Shown: positions 1 through 7,914 of the stretch, piece by piece | Numbering within the stretch: position 1 is the stretch's first letter | How the letters are laid out: every line of letters starts with the position of its first letter | DNA from: Sphingomonas flavescens | Lineage (GTDB): Bacteria > Pseudomonadota > Alphaproteobacteria > Sphingomonadales > Sphingomonadaceae | Length of the DNA: 64,000 bases | Assembly (NCBI RefSeq): GCF_030866745.1 | Contig: NZ_CP133016.1 | Span: 496,001-560,000 of the forward strand | Direction: 5' to 3' | Notes under the pieces: generated by a model | What the model was told of the DNA's origin: nothing | Databases searched by the model: none | Seen by the model: the letters and a program-made list of their open reading frames with translations, nothing else | Translations under genes and position numbers: made by a program

Positions 1-873
1 CCCATGTGCTATCGCCTGGTCGAGAATTGACAGCCCATCGCGCGCCGAACCTTCGGCCGCCCGCGCAATCATGTTCAGCGCTTCCGGCTCGACCTCGACC
101 TGCTCGGCCTCGGACACCTGCGCGAAATGTGCAGCCAATTTCTCTGCGGGGATGCGGCGAAGGTCGAATCGCTGGCACCGCGACAGCACCGTGACCGGAA
201 CCTTGTTCACTTCCGTCGTCGCGAACAGGAACTTCACATGTTCAGGCGGTTCCTCAAGTGTCTTCAGCAACGCATTGAAAGCGTTCTTCGACAGCATGTG
301 GACTTCGTCGATGATGTAAATCTTGTAGCGCGCGCTGACCGACGCGTAGCGAACGGCGTCGATGATCTCGCGGATGTCGTCCACACTGGTGTGGGACGCG
401 GCGTCCATTTCGATGACGTCGATGTGCCGGCCCTCGGCGATCGCACGGCACGGCTCGCAGACGTTGCAGGGGTTGATCGTCGGCCCGCCCTGCCCGTCGG
501 GGCCGATGCAGTTGAGCGCCTTGGCGATCAGCCGCGCGGTCGACGTCTTGCCGACACCGCGAACGCCGGTGAGCAGGAACGCGTGCGCGATCCGGCCCCG
601 CGCGATCGCGTTGGCCAGCGTCTTCACCATCGCGTCTTGGCCGATCAGTTCGCTGAAGTTCTGCGGCCGATACTTGCGCGCCAATACCCGATAAGCGCCG
701 CCTGAAGTCGGAGCGGGAACCGGAACAGGTTGAACAGCCTGTGTCGGCGGCGCCGGGGCCCGCTGCGGCGGCTCGTCGCCGAACATCGCGGCCTGCCCCT
801 CAGCTTCAAGCTCGGCCGCGCTCGGCGGCTTGTCTTCCGGCTCGTCGCCCAGGAGATCGCGGGAATCACTCAT
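1..873 (-). CDS. dnaX: DNA polymerase III subunit gamma/tau, N-terminal part (cut by window edge)
   Basis: Clamp-loader ATPase that loads the sliding clamp for the replicative polymerase in the cytoplasm. From the ATG at 871-873 the frame is open to base 1, so 291 codons are visible and the C-terminal part lies outside. An Ala/Pro-rich extension of about 58 residues precedes the conserved opening of the AAA+ module (YRVLARKYRPQNF). Walker A GVRGVGKT is at residues 103-110, followed by a cysteine-rich zinc knuckle (NPCNVCEPC), Walker B (YIIDEVHML) and the segment ATTEVNKVPVTVLSRCQ with the arginine-finger region. This is the standard gamma/tau order. The N-terminal extension is longer than in E. 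coli DnaX. Whether a shorter gamma product is made cannot be judged because that region is not in the window. Confidence 0.97.
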   Translation of the reverse strand, partial: MSDSRDLLGDEPEDKPPSAAELEAEGQAAMFGDEPPQRAPAPPTQAVQPVPVPAPTSGGAYRVLARKYRPQNFSELIGQDAMVKTLANAIARGRIAHAFLLTGVRGVGKTSTARLIAKALNCIGPDGQGGPTINPCNVCEPCRAIAEGRHIDVIEMDAASHTSVDDIREIIDAVRYASVSARYKIYIIDEVHMLSKNAFNALLKTLEEPPEHVKFLFATTEVNKVPVTVLSRCQRFDLRRIPAEKLAAHFAQVSEAEQVEVEPEALNMIARAAEGSARDGLSILDQAIAHG

Positions 874-1000
874 CGCCACCCATTTAGGGTCGGGCGCCCC
901 GCTTGTCGAAGCATCCGCACTCCGGTCGAGGCACGGCACATGTGCTCGATTTGCGCGCGGCGGTGCCGGCGGCACAATCTAGCTGTCGCCGGAGTAAGCC

Positions 1001-1483
1001 ATGCGCGGATCAATCACCAATGGACGGGTAACCGATCGTATGGATGGGACGATCGTCGTTTTCATCATCGGCATCCGGATAAACCGTTTTTTCCCGGTTG
1101 GTCGCTGGCTGCGCGTTGGGAGGGCTATGCCTCGAATGCTCGCGGAGCTTCGCTCAAAACCCGAGAGCGGTTTTCTTCATGCCGAAAATGCAATTGTCGG
1201 CCTTCGAACCGCGCTGATCATCCAATATTGGAGAAGCTTCGAGGCGCTCGAGCGCTACGCGCGCGACGCCGATCAGGCGCACTGGCCTGCCTGGCGAGAA
1301 TTCAACAAACGCATCGGCGACGACGGCTCGGTAGGAATTTTCCACGAGACCTACGTGGTTCAGCAGGACGCTCGTGAAGCCATCTACGTGAACATGCCGC
1401 CCTTTGGTCTGGGAGCCATTGCAGGCACAGTAAGCGAATCGGGCACTCGCAGCGAAGCGCGGCAACGGATGATGTCAAAGTGA
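1001..1483 (+). CDS. DUF4188 family protein (monooxygenase-like)
   Basis: 160-residue soluble protein with the appearance of the DUF4188 family, small alpha+beta barrel-like proteins distantly related to haem-dependent dehydratases and monooxygenases; no reaction is established. Visible family-like segments are VVFIIGIRINRFFPVGRWL near the N-terminus, a central LIIQYWRSFEALERYARD, and WREFNKRIGDDGSVGIFHET followed by YVNMPPFGLG at the C-terminus. The ATG at 1001 has a GGAG motif 7 nt upstream. It is transcribed away from dnaX and is followed immediately by the oppositely oriented SRP RNA gene. The family is often called monooxygenase in annotation, but no catalytic residues can be assigned here. 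Confidence 0.8.
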   Translation: MRGSITNGRVTDRMDGTIVVFIIGIRINRFFPVGRWLRVGRAMPRMLAELRSKPESGFLHAENAIVGLRTALIIQYWRSFEALERYARDADQAHWPAWREFNKRIGDDGSVGIFHETYVVQQDAREAIYVNMPPFGLGAIAGTVSESGTRSEARQRMMSK

Positions 1484-1486
1484 GGT

Positions 1487-1574
1487 GGAAGCCGACGACC
1501 CGGCACGAAATCGTTGTGGCTGCTTCCTTCCGGACCTGACCAGGTTGGCGACAATGCCGTCCGCCGACTTCCGC
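1487..1574 (-). ncRNA. ffs: Signal recognition particle RNA, small bacterial type
   Basis: The minus strand carries the invariant SRP RNA apical domain: CAGGTCAGGTCCGGAAGGAA followed by GCAGCC, which forms the GGAA tetraloop helix and the asymmetric loop bound by the Ffh M domain. Flanking arms GGAAGTCGGCGGAC (around 1559-1572) and GTCGTCGGCTTCC (1487-1499) pair with a few G-U pairs to close the rod. The length of about 86-90 nt fits the 4.5S-type RNA lacking an Alu domain. The exact 5' end is set by the closing helix and could extend a few bases into the CCCGCGC sequence upstream. Confidence 0.93.
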
Positions 1575-1579
1575 GCGGG

Positions 1580-1608
1580 CATATGGGTGAAGAAGGCGCC
1601 CCGCGCAA
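1580..1608 (-). promoter_or_regulatory. Candidate promoter of the SRP RNA gene
   Basis: On the minus strand TTGCGC (1603-1608) and CATATG (1580-1585) are separated by exactly 17 nt, and the predicted first transcribed base falls at the base of the SRP RNA closing helix. The -10 element is weak by E. coli standards. The placement is what supports it. Confidence 0.4.
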
Positions 1609-1675
1609 GTTGCCCGCATGCTTCAGTCGGTGTTCACTTGATCTGGCCTGAATGAACGGCTTTCCTGGAGGCTCG

Positions 1676-2413
1676 ATGGCCGCATTCCTCGTACCGCTAC
1701 TGCTCGCCGCGGCCGATGCGCCCATCACCGTTGTCGGTCACGCTTGGGCGCCCTTCATCAGCCCCATGGGTGAACCCTTCCGTGCCAGGAGCACGGCTGA
1801 CGACACCCTCGCCCGATGGTTTCAACAGGCCGACCGCAATCATGACGGGGTTCTCACCGTCGACGAAATGCAGGCCGATGCCGATCGCTTCTTTGCGACC
1901 CTCGACGAGAACAACGATGGCGAACTCGATCCCGATGAGATCGCCAGTTACGAATATAATGTCGCGCCCGACGTGCAGGTCATGTCGCGCACCAAACGAG
2001 CTCAAGGCGATGCCGCAGCACCGGACGCGCATCAGACCGGCCTCGACGGACAGCCACTTTCGCGAAAAGGTCGCGATCAACGCGGAAGAGACGAGGCTCG
2101 GCAGCTTGGTCTCGGCGGTAGCTTGCAGGGAGCGGCGCGCTATTCGCTCCTCAATCTGCCGGAACCCGTCGCCGCCGCCGACACCGATTTCAATCGGGGG
2201 GTTTCACGCGCGGAGTTTCGTGAGGCGGCAGTCGAACGCTTCCGCCTGTTGGACAAGAGCCACAAGGGGCGGCTCGAGCTCGCCGATCTCCAGGCGATGC
2301 GCGCCGCCAATTGGGCTGCAGCGAAGAAACGGTCACGCTACCGCGACAATGATCCGGATCAGCGCGTAGGTAATGGCCTGCCCGCCGATCGACAGAAGCT
2401 AACGAAACCCTGA
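1676..2413 (+). CDS. Secreted EF-hand calcium-binding protein, paralogue 1
   Basis: 245-residue exported protein likely to bind calcium in the periplasm; cellular role unknown. The chosen ATG at 1676 has GGAGG 5 nt upstream and gives a short hydrophobic signal peptide (AAFLVPLLLAAA). An upstream ATG at 1652 lacks this signal. Residues 53-64 (DRNHDGVLTVDE) and 77-88 (DENNDGELDPDE) are canonical EF-hand loops. Two weaker loops follow in the C-terminal half (DTDFNRGVSRAE and DKSHKGRLELAD). The motif FISPMGEPFR before the first EF-hand, and the linker LLNLPEPV, recur in the next gene. The two lie in the same direction 55 bp apart and look like a tandem duplication. Confidence 0.85.
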   Translation: MAAFLVPLLLAAADAPITVVGHAWAPFISPMGEPFRARSTADDTLARWFQQADRNHDGVLTVDEMQADADRFFATLDENNDGELDPDEIASYEYNVAPDVQVMSRTKRAQGDAAAPDAHQTGLDGQPLSRKGRDQRGRDEARQLGLGGSLQGAARYSLLNLPEPVAAADTDFNRGVSRAEFREAAVERFRLLDKSHKGRLELADLQAMRAANWAAAKKRSRYRDNDPDQRVGNGLPADRQKLTKP

Positions 2414-2468
2414 CTTCACGCAGCGCCTGCGAGCAGGCATACCAACGCAGATAGCCGAAAGTCCCAGC

Positions 2469-3131
2469 ATGCCGCTTCCGATCATCTTCCTTGGTCTCGC
2501 CGCCCAAGCCGCCGCGCCAGTGGCGCAACCTGCGCCAGCCCGACGCTGGACTCGCACGTTCATCAGTCCGATGGGCGAGCCATTCCGCCAGAAGACCCGC
2601 GGCGATGATATGCTCGCCGCGTGGTTCCAGCAGGCCGATACCAACCATGACGGGCGCTTGACCCTGGCCGAGATGCAGCAGGACGCGGAGCGGTTCCACG
2701 CGTTGCTGGACACGAACCGTGATGGAGAGATCGATCCCGACGAGGTCTCGCATTACGAAACGGCGATCGCCCCCGAGGTCATTAGCGGATCCAGCTTTGG
2801 CATGATGGAAGGCGCCGGTCCGGAAGGTTATCGGCGGCACAAACCGAAGTTCCTCCAATCGACCAGCAACAATCCGCAGCAGGGCGCCGGACGTTTCGGC
2901 CTGCTCGACCTGCCAGAACCGGTCGTCTCGGCCGATTCCAATTTCAACCGTGGCGTGTCGATTGCGGAATTCAGGCAAGCCGCCAGCCAGCGCTTCCTCG
3001 CGCTCGACCTCGACCACAGGGGGTATCTGACCTTAGCGGCCCTTGAGATGATCAGGCCAGCGCCGCCGCCCGCACCGAACAAACCCAATCGCAACGACCT
3101 CGACGAGAGCGCCCTGCCCGGCGGCGACTAG
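2469..3131 (+). CDS. Secreted EF-hand calcium-binding protein, paralogue 2
   Basis: 220-residue paralogue of the preceding gene, with a signal-peptide-like start (MPLPIIFLGLAAQAAA). It shares FISPMGEPFR, then canonical EF-hand loops DTNHDGRLTLAE and DTNRDGEIDPDE, the linker LLDLPEPV, and degenerate loops DSNFNRGVSIAE and DLDHRGYLTLAA. The middle segment differs from paralogue 1, so the copies have diverged outside the calcium sites. The gene ends convergently with the ferredoxin gene; the two stop codons overlap by 4 bp. Probably co-transcribed with paralogue 1. The function cannot be named; extracytoplasmic calcium binding or sensing is an inference from the EF-hands and signal peptide. Confidence 0.83.
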   Translation: MPLPIIFLGLAAQAAAPVAQPAPARRWTRTFISPMGEPFRQKTRGDDMLAAWFQQADTNHDGRLTLAEMQQDAERFHALLDTNRDGEIDPDEVSHYETAIAPEVISGSSFGMMEGAGPEGYRRHKPKFLQSTSNNPQQGAGRFGLLDLPEPVVSADSNFNRGVSIAEFRQAASQRFLALDLDHRGYLTLAALEMIRPAPPPAPNKPNRNDLDESALPGGD

Positions 3132-3463
3132 CGGCCCATCCAATTCCGCGATTCTGGCGGTATCTTGACCGTCAGGCTTTCGAGCTGATCGGTCAGCAGG
3201 ATTTGGCAGGCAAGGCGCGATGTCCTGGTGGCGTGCGCGGCGAGGTCGAGTAGGTCCTCCTCTTCCTCGCTGGCGGGCGGTAACCGCTCGAAATCTGCCG
3301 GGTCGACAATAACGTGACACGTCGAGCAGGCCATCACGCCCTCACACGCCCCCTCAAGCGGCTCGCGCGCGGCCCATGCGACATCGAGCAGCCGCTGCCC
3401 TACGTCCGCTCCCACTTCCTTGTCCAAGGAACCGTCAGGTCGGAGAAACCGCACCCGGGTCAT
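3128..3463 (-). CDS. [2Fe-2S] ferredoxin, adrenodoxin type
   Basis: 111-residue electron carrier. The cluster motif is CEGVMACSTC (C-x5-C-x2-C) with the fourth ligand in RLACQ, the spacing of vertebrate-type/ISC ferredoxins. The ATG at 3461-3463 overlaps the stop of the upstream cysteine desulfurase (ATGA). A longer in-frame reading further upstream would lie inside that gene and is not needed. Its position as third gene in a run with two cysteine desulfurases suggests it supplies electrons for iron-sulfur assembly or sulfur transfer. That role is inferred from context, and a general ferredoxin role is possible. Confidence 0.92.
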   Translation of the reverse strand: MTRVRFLRPDGSLDKEVGADVGQRLLDVAWAAREPLEGACEGVMACSTCHVIVDPADFERLPPASEEEEDLLDLAAHATRTSRLACQILLTDQLESLTVKIPPESRNWMGR

Positions 3464-4578
3464 GCGTGAAGCTCTTCCTGCGCTAACGCCGCTTGAGTAA
3501 GTCTCTTGCACGCCTCCGCCAACTCCGCTTCCCCAGTGTAGCGGCCGAAGCCAAGGCGGATCGAAGCGCGCGCCTCGGACTGACCGAGACCGATGGCTTT
3601 CAGGACGTGGCTTGGCCGACCAGATCCGCTCGCACATGCCGACCCAAGTGAGAAAGCGAGGTGGCGCAAATCCGCGAGGATCCGCGCGGCATCCAGGCCC
3701 TTCCGTCGGATGTTGAGGTTTCCGTGATAGCGGTCGTGCACCGAACCGTTAACGATCCAGTCCGGGCCAAGGGCGTCCAGTGCTGTGCGCCACAGCGTCT
3801 CTACGTGATCATGATCGGTCGTCCGACGCAACTGCGCGAGTTTTGCCGCGGCGCCAAAACCGGTGCACAGTGCCGGCGACAAGGTCCCCGACCGTAGTCC
3901 CCGCTCCTGCCCGCCGCCATGGAGTAGCGGCGCAGGCTCGGAGCCGGTCCGCATCCACAATGCGCCGATCCCCTTGGGACCATGGATTTTGTGGGCGGAG
4001 ATCGCGACCAGATCGGGGCCCTCGCAAATATCGATGCGACCGAACCCCTGAACCGCATCGCAGAGCATCAAAGCGCCATGATGATGAGCCAGTCGCGCAA
4101 TCGCTGAGATCGGTTGAGTGACACCGATCTCATTGTTGACCAGCATTACCGCGACCAACGCGACGCGATCGTCGAGTAGCTCGGCCAGCTGGTCGAGATC
4201 GATCCGTCCATCGCGGTTAACTGGCAATACGGTCACCTCGGCGCCGCGCCCGTTCAACCATTCGCACGTGTCCAGAACGGCTGCATGCTCGGTGGCGACG
4301 GTAATCACCCGATCGCGACCGCCGCGCGAATTCTCGATTGTCCCTTTCAGCGCCCAGTTCAGCGCCTCCGTCGCGCTTCCGGTAAACGCGACGCCTCCCC
4401 CGCTTAAGCCGACAGCATCCTCGACCTGTTTGCGCGCCACCTCGATCGCAGCTGCGGCTTCGTAACCCCATCGCGATGGAGAATGCGGATTGGCAAACTT
4501 GTCCTCAATCCAGGGCTGCATTGCGCGCCCCACTTCCGGCGCGACCGGCGTCGTTGCCTGGTAATCGAGGTAAATCAT
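3460..4578 (-). CDS. Cysteine desulfurase (NifS/IscS class), second of a tandem pair
   Basis: PLP enzyme of aminotransferase class V releasing sulfur from cysteine for Fe-S clusters or thio-modification. The 372-residue frame starts at the ATG at 4576-4578, which overlaps the stop of the upstream paralogue (ATGA). It opens with MIYLDYQATTPVAPEV. Seen in order: TEHAAV (histidine over the PLP ring), LCDAVQ (aspartate), AISAHKIHGPKG (PLP lysine), and the persulfide loop SLGSACASGSGRPSHVLKA with the catalytic cysteine. All key residues are present. The two desulfurases are only moderately similar, so this is an old duplication rather than a recent one. Translational coupling to both neighbours indicates one operon. 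Confidence 0.93.
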   Translation of the reverse strand: MIYLDYQATTPVAPEVGRAMQPWIEDKFANPHSPSRWGYEAAAAIEVARKQVEDAVGLSGGGVAFTGSATEALNWALKGTIENSRGGRDRVITVATEHAAVLDTCEWLNGRGAEVTVLPVNRDGRIDLDQLAELLDDRVALVAVMLVNNEIGVTQPISAIARLAHHHGALMLCDAVQGFGRIDICEGPDLVAISAHKIHGPKGIGALWMRTGSEPAPLLHGGGQERGLRSGTLSPALCTGFGAAAKLAQLRRTTDHDHVETLWRTALDALGPDWIVNGSVHDRYHGNLNIRRKGLDAARILADLRHLAFSLGSACASGSGRPSHVLKAIGLGQSEARASIRLGFGRYTGEAELAEACKRLTQAALAQEELHA

Positions 4579-5672
4579 GCCGCGCAGGATTGATCCCGGC
4601 CGGCGATCTTCTGCCACTCGGTCAAAAAGGCGTCGACGTCGGCTTCTGACGTCGAAGGTCCAAAGCTTATGCGCAGGAACCCGTCGGCCATCGCCTGGTC
4701 AACGCCCATTGCTTCGAGGACCGCGCTTTTCTTCATCTTGCCCGAAGAACAGGCGCTTCCCGCCGAGACCGCGATTCCGGCAAGGTCGAATTGCACGAGC
4801 AAGGCGGCGTTGGACGCGCCCGGCATCGAGATAGCGCCAATCGTCGGAATGCGTGGGCTGTTCTCGGCTATGACCTGTCCGCCCTGCGCTCTGACACCGT
4901 CTTCCAGTCGCGCGCGCAATCGGTTCAGCCGATCCATGTCATACGGCCGTGCAGCGACGGCCGCGGCAAATGAAGACGCGGAGGGTGCGTCCTGCGTACC
5001 GCGACGGTAACCTTGCTCCTGCCCACCGACCGCTGCCAGCGTCGCGAGATCGCGCACCAGCAGCACGCCAACGCCCGGCGGTCCGCCAAGCTTGTGCCCG
5101 CACGCCGCGATGAAGTCCGCATCGGGCAGCGCCAGCTTGTTCGCACTCTGCGCACAATCGGATAGCAGCAGCGATCCAGCCTCGCGGATCTTTGGCGTCA
5201 GACGATCCAGCGGCTGGATGACGCCGGTCTCGTTGTTGACCTGCTGAATCGCGATCAGCGCGGGCCCATCATCGAGAATGCGATCCAGCGCAGCTTCGTC
5301 GATCAAACCGTCCGGCGTCACCGGGATGACGTGCGAGGTCGGACCCATCGCATGGCCCACGATCGGATGCTCCGTCGCACCATGGGCTCGGCCCGCAATC
5401 TTCGCCCGGTGGGCAGCAATCTCGACGGACTCGCTGGCGCCGCTGGTGAAGATGACGGCATGACGCCACCCGAGCACTTGGGCGATTGTCTTGCGGGACT
5501 GCTCGAGGATCGCGCGCGCTGCCCTCCCTTCAGCATGGGGTGAACTAGGATTTGCCCAGGCTTCCATCGCCCGGACCATCGCCTCGCGCGCCTCCGGGAC
5601 GATCGGCGTGGTTGCTGCGTGATCGAGATAGACGCGCTGCTTCAATTTGCCCGGTTTCCTGCCGATTGCCAC
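4575..5672 (-). CDS. Cysteine desulfurase (NifS/IscS class), first of a tandem pair
   Basis: 365-residue PLP-dependent desulfurase heading the three-gene operon. The start is set at GTG 5670-5672, which has AGGGAGGG about 8 nt upstream; reading further upstream runs through the promoter palindrome. It begins with a short tail and then RVYLDHAATTPIVPEA. ATEHPIV, LSDCAQSANK, CGHKLGGPPGVG (PLP lysine) and SAGSACSSGKMKKSAVLEA (catalytic cysteine) are all present. The lysine loop has GGPPG rather than the common GPKG, a difference from its partner that may reflect a different acceptor protein. No suf or isc scaffold gene is in the window. Confidence 0.92.
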   Translation of the reverse strand: MAIGRKPGKLKQRVYLDHAATTPIVPEAREAMVRAMEAWANPSSPHAEGRAARAILEQSRKTIAQVLGWRHAVIFTSGASESVEIAAHRAKIAGRAHGATEHPIVGHAMGPTSHVIPVTPDGLIDEAALDRILDDGPALIAIQQVNNETGVIQPLDRLTPKIREAGSLLLSDCAQSANKLALPDADFIAACGHKLGGPPGVGVLLVRDLATLAAVGGQEQGYRRGTQDAPSASSFAAAVAARPYDMDRLNRLRARLEDGVRAQGGQVIAENSPRIPTIGAISMPGASNAALLVQFDLAGIAVSAGSACSSGKMKKSAVLEAMGVDQAMADGFLRISFGPSTSEADVDAFLTEWQKIAGRDQSCAA

Positions 5673-5684
5673 ATGAACGCCCCT

Positions 5685-5696
5685 CCCTATATAGGG
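5685..5696. promoter_or_regulatory. Perfect 12-bp palindrome in the divergent desulfurase/hydrolase promoter region
   Basis: CCCTATATAGGG lies in the 83-bp gap between two divergent genes. On the minus strand it overlaps the Shine-Dalgarno of the first cysteine desulfurase (AGGGAGGG) and contains a TATATA that could act as a -10 element. A regulator or RNA-level control at this spot would affect the whole desulfurase operon. No known regulator site is claimed. Confidence 0.35.
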
Positions 5697-5755
5697 TCCG
5701 ACGCCGCAGCGCACCCGCGTGGCGACCACTTTATTCGCGAGCGAACCGCACTTTC

Positions 5756-6439
5756 ATGCCCGAAGTCATTTTTCCTGGCCCCGAAGGCCGTCTCGAAGGA
5801 CGTTTCCATCCCGGCACCCGCCCCCGCGCGCCCGTCGCGCTGATCCTGCATTCGCACCCGCAGGCGGGCGGCACGATGAACAACAAGATCGTGCAGCTGC
5901 TCTACCAAACCTTCGTCAAGCGCGGCTTTGCGACCCTCCGCTTCAACTTCCGTGGCGTCGGCAAGAGCCAGGGCATCTTCGACAATGGCATCGGCGAGCT
6001 GTCCGACGCCGCCAGTGCGCTCGACTGGGTGCAGTCGATCCATCCCGAGGCGGAGACGACCTGGGTTGCCGGCGTCAGCTTCGGCGCGTGGATCGGCATG
6101 CAACTCCTAATGCGTCGTCCGGAGATCCGCGGCTTCATCTCGATTGCTCCGCCCGCGAACATGTACGACTTCAGCTTCCTCGCACCCTGCCCGTCATCGG
6201 GTATCATTATCCAGGGTGAGGCCGACGAGGTCGTCACCCCAAGCGCAGTTCAGAAGCTGGTCGACAAGCTCCGTACGCAGCGGCACATCACGATCAGCCA
6301 CGACCTCATTCCCAACGCGAACCACTTCTTCGCGAATGAGCTCGACCTGCTGATGAAGTCGGTCGACGATTATCTCGACATGCGGCTGGCGACCGACCCG
6401 ATCAAGCCGTCTATACCGTCCAGATCATCACGTTCATGA
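5756..6439 (+). CDS. Alpha/beta hydrolase (COG2945-like)
   Basis: 227-residue cytoplasmic alpha/beta-fold hydrolase. The ATG at 5756 begins MPEVIFPGPEGRLEGRFHPG. The N-terminal strand is followed by LILHSHPQAGGTMNNK (the HxHP region forming the oxyanion side), then FNFRGVGKSQG, the nucleophile elbow GVSFGAW with the serine, an aspartate in IIIQGEADEVV and a histidine in IPNANHFF. This matches the small bacterial hydrolase family COG2945, whose substrates are unknown. It is divergent from the cysteine desulfurase operon. Longer upstream readings cross into the promoter palindrome and were not used. Confidence 0.88.
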   Translation: MPEVIFPGPEGRLEGRFHPGTRPRAPVALILHSHPQAGGTMNNKIVQLLYQTFVKRGFATLRFNFRGVGKSQGIFDNGIGELSDAASALDWVQSIHPEAETTWVAGVSFGAWIGMQLLMRRPEIRGFISIAPPANMYDFSFLAPCPSSGIIIQGEADEVVTPSAVQKLVDKLRTQRHITISHDLIPNANHFFANELDLLMKSVDDYLDMRLATDPIKPSIPSRSSRS

Positions 6440-6578
6440 CCAATACGAGGGCCGCGGCGATCATTAGCATCCCGCGGCTTCGGGTCTGACGCGAAAGCGC
6501 CAGCTTCACCCCGCCTGCCAGCAGCAGGAGCGCGGCGACCATCGCGAGCGCTAGCGCTACCTGAGCAAAACTAGACAA
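6411..6578 (-). CDS. Small two-helix membrane protein, 55 residues
   Basis: Short reading frame on the minus strand overlapping the last 29 bp of the hydrolase gene. It starts at a TTG (6576-6578) preceded by a run of six G at a 4-5 nt spacing. Two hydrophobic segments (VALALAMVAALLLLAGGV and MLMIAAALVLVMNVMIW) are separated by a basic turn (KLALSRQTRSRG), giving a helical hairpin with a positive cytoplasmic loop. It occupies a gap that otherwise has no gene, which supports reality. No family recognised; the function is unknown. Confidence 0.6.
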   Translation of the reverse strand: MSSFAQVALALAMVAALLLLAGGVKLALSRQTRSRGMLMIAAALVLVMNVMIWTV

Positions 6579-6630
6579 TATACCCCCCGGTTTTCACGAT
6601 CGCTTAACCACGGACGCGCGATAAGGCCGC

Positions 6631-6885
6631 ATGCCGTCCTCCGACCAGCAGGCGCGTCTCGACGAAGCGTTCGAGCGGATCGAAGAAACGATCCTGCCGT
6701 GCATCGCCATGATGCTAGACACGCTGATCGACGCCTCCGAGTCCGTGGAGAAGAATGAGCGCCGCTTCCTTGCCGCCGAGCTCAAGACGCTCGCCGCCGA
6801 GCTGGAAGAACTTACCAAGGCGGTCGAGCGCTCGAGCCCGGTCCACCTCGATCCCGGCGAATACAAGGCGCGCAACGTCGCCTAA
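6631..6885 (+). CDS. Small helical protein of unknown function
   Basis: 84-residue acidic protein with no signal peptide or membrane segment. The central part (NERRFLAAELKTLAAELEEL) has a coiled-coil-like spacing of leucines and alternating charges. It ends convergently with the threonine dehydratase gene, the stop codons overlapping by 4 bp. I do not recognise the family. Confidence 0.65.
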   Translation: MPSSDQQARLDEAFERIEETILPCIAMMLDTLIDASESVEKNERRFLAAELKTLAAELEELTKAVERSSPVHLDPGEYKARNVA

Positions 6886-7829
6886 GCGATAATCCGCGCG
6901 TGCAGCGCCGGATCGACGTTCCCACCCGACAGCAGCACGACTGTCCCATCCAGCGGACCGAGCCTGTCTGACAAGATCGCAGCAAGCGCCGCAGCGCCAC
7001 CCGGCTCGACGACGAGCCCATGCCGTTCCCAGGCGAAGCGGATCGCCGCTGCGGCCTCTTCGTCCGTCACCGAGACCGCCTTCGCGGCGCGATCGCGCAG
7101 AATGCCGAAAGTGATCGGCGACACGCGCGGCGTTTGCAGCGCGTCGCAGAAGGTATTCGGCGCGTCAGGCTCTACGGGCACGATCTCGCCGCCCGCGAGC
7201 GACCTGCCCATGTCGTCCCAGCCCGAAGGCTCGACAATGACGATCTCGGCTTCCGGCACCGCAAGCGCGATGCCTGCTGCCAATCCGCCGCCGCCGCAAG
7301 GAATGACGATCCGCGCCGGCGCAACGCCGAGCTGCTCGACGATCTCAAGGCCCGCAGTCCCCTGGCCGGCGACAATCGCGGGGTCGTCGAAGCTCGGCAC
7401 CACCGTCGCGCCGGTTTCACCAGCGATCCGGGCGGCGATTTCCTCACGGCTTTCAGTGCGCCGATTGAAGAAGACGATTTCCGCCCCCTCGCCTCGCGTG
7501 CCGTCGATCTTCACCTTGGGTGCGTCGGCCGGCATGACAATCACCGCCTTCATCCCGAGCCGCCGCGCCGCAATCGCCACGCCTCGCGCATGATTCCCCG
7601 ACGAAAACGCAACGACTCCGCGCTCCCGCTCCTCCGGCGTCAGTTGAAGCAATCTATTGGTCGCGCCGCGCAGCTTGAAGGCGCCGCCGGTCTGCTGAGA
7701 TTCGCATTTTAGCCACACGCGCGTGCCATCGACATCACTGTCGACAAGTGGCGTGCGTTCGATATCGCCACGAATTCGCCCTCCAGCGACAATTACGTCT
7801 TCGCGAGTGACGCGGGGCGTCTCGTTCAA
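6882..7829 (-). CDS. Threonine/serine dehydratase, PLP fold type II
   Basis: About 315 residues. It deaminates threonine (or serine) to the 2-oxoacid in the cytoplasm. Seen: PLP lysine in GGAFKLRGATN, SSGNHARGVA, the phosphate-binding glycine loop CGGGGL, and the C-terminal LLSGGNVD. There is no C-terminal ACT regulatory domain, so it resembles the short catabolic or serine-racemase-like type rather than biosynthetic IlvA. The start is uncertain: TTG at 7827-7829 is the first plausible codon before the conserved N-terminus (ETPRVTREDV). Reading further upstream runs into low-complexity sequence and the divergent promoter. Confidence 0.85.
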   Translation of the reverse strand: MNETPRVTREDVIVAGGRIRGDIERTPLVDSDVDGTRVWLKCESQQTGGAFKLRGATNRLLQLTPEERERGVVAFSSGNHARGVAIAARRLGMKAVIVMPADAPKVKIDGTRGEGAEIVFFNRRTESREEIAARIAGETGATVVPSFDDPAIVAGQGTAGLEIVEQLGVAPARIVIPCGGGGLAAGIALAVPEAEIVIVEPSGWDDMGRSLAGGEIVPVEPDAPNTFCDALQTPRVSPITFGILRDRAAKAVSVTDEEAAAAIRFAWERHGLVVEPGGAAALAAILSDRLGPLDGTVVLLSGGNVDPALHARIIA

Positions 7830-7914
7830 GCTATTGATAACCTTGTCCTTTCGCCGAACCGTTGCAGTTTGACGACAAAACTGCCGCAAATTTCTCCAAG
7901 GGGTCCAAAGTAAC

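Noticed and set aside
127..705. Plus-strand reading frame antisense to dnaX
   Set aside because: The minus strand carries a conserved AAA+ clamp-loader sequence with Walker motifs in the same bases. The plus frame is a GC-driven shadow with no domain.
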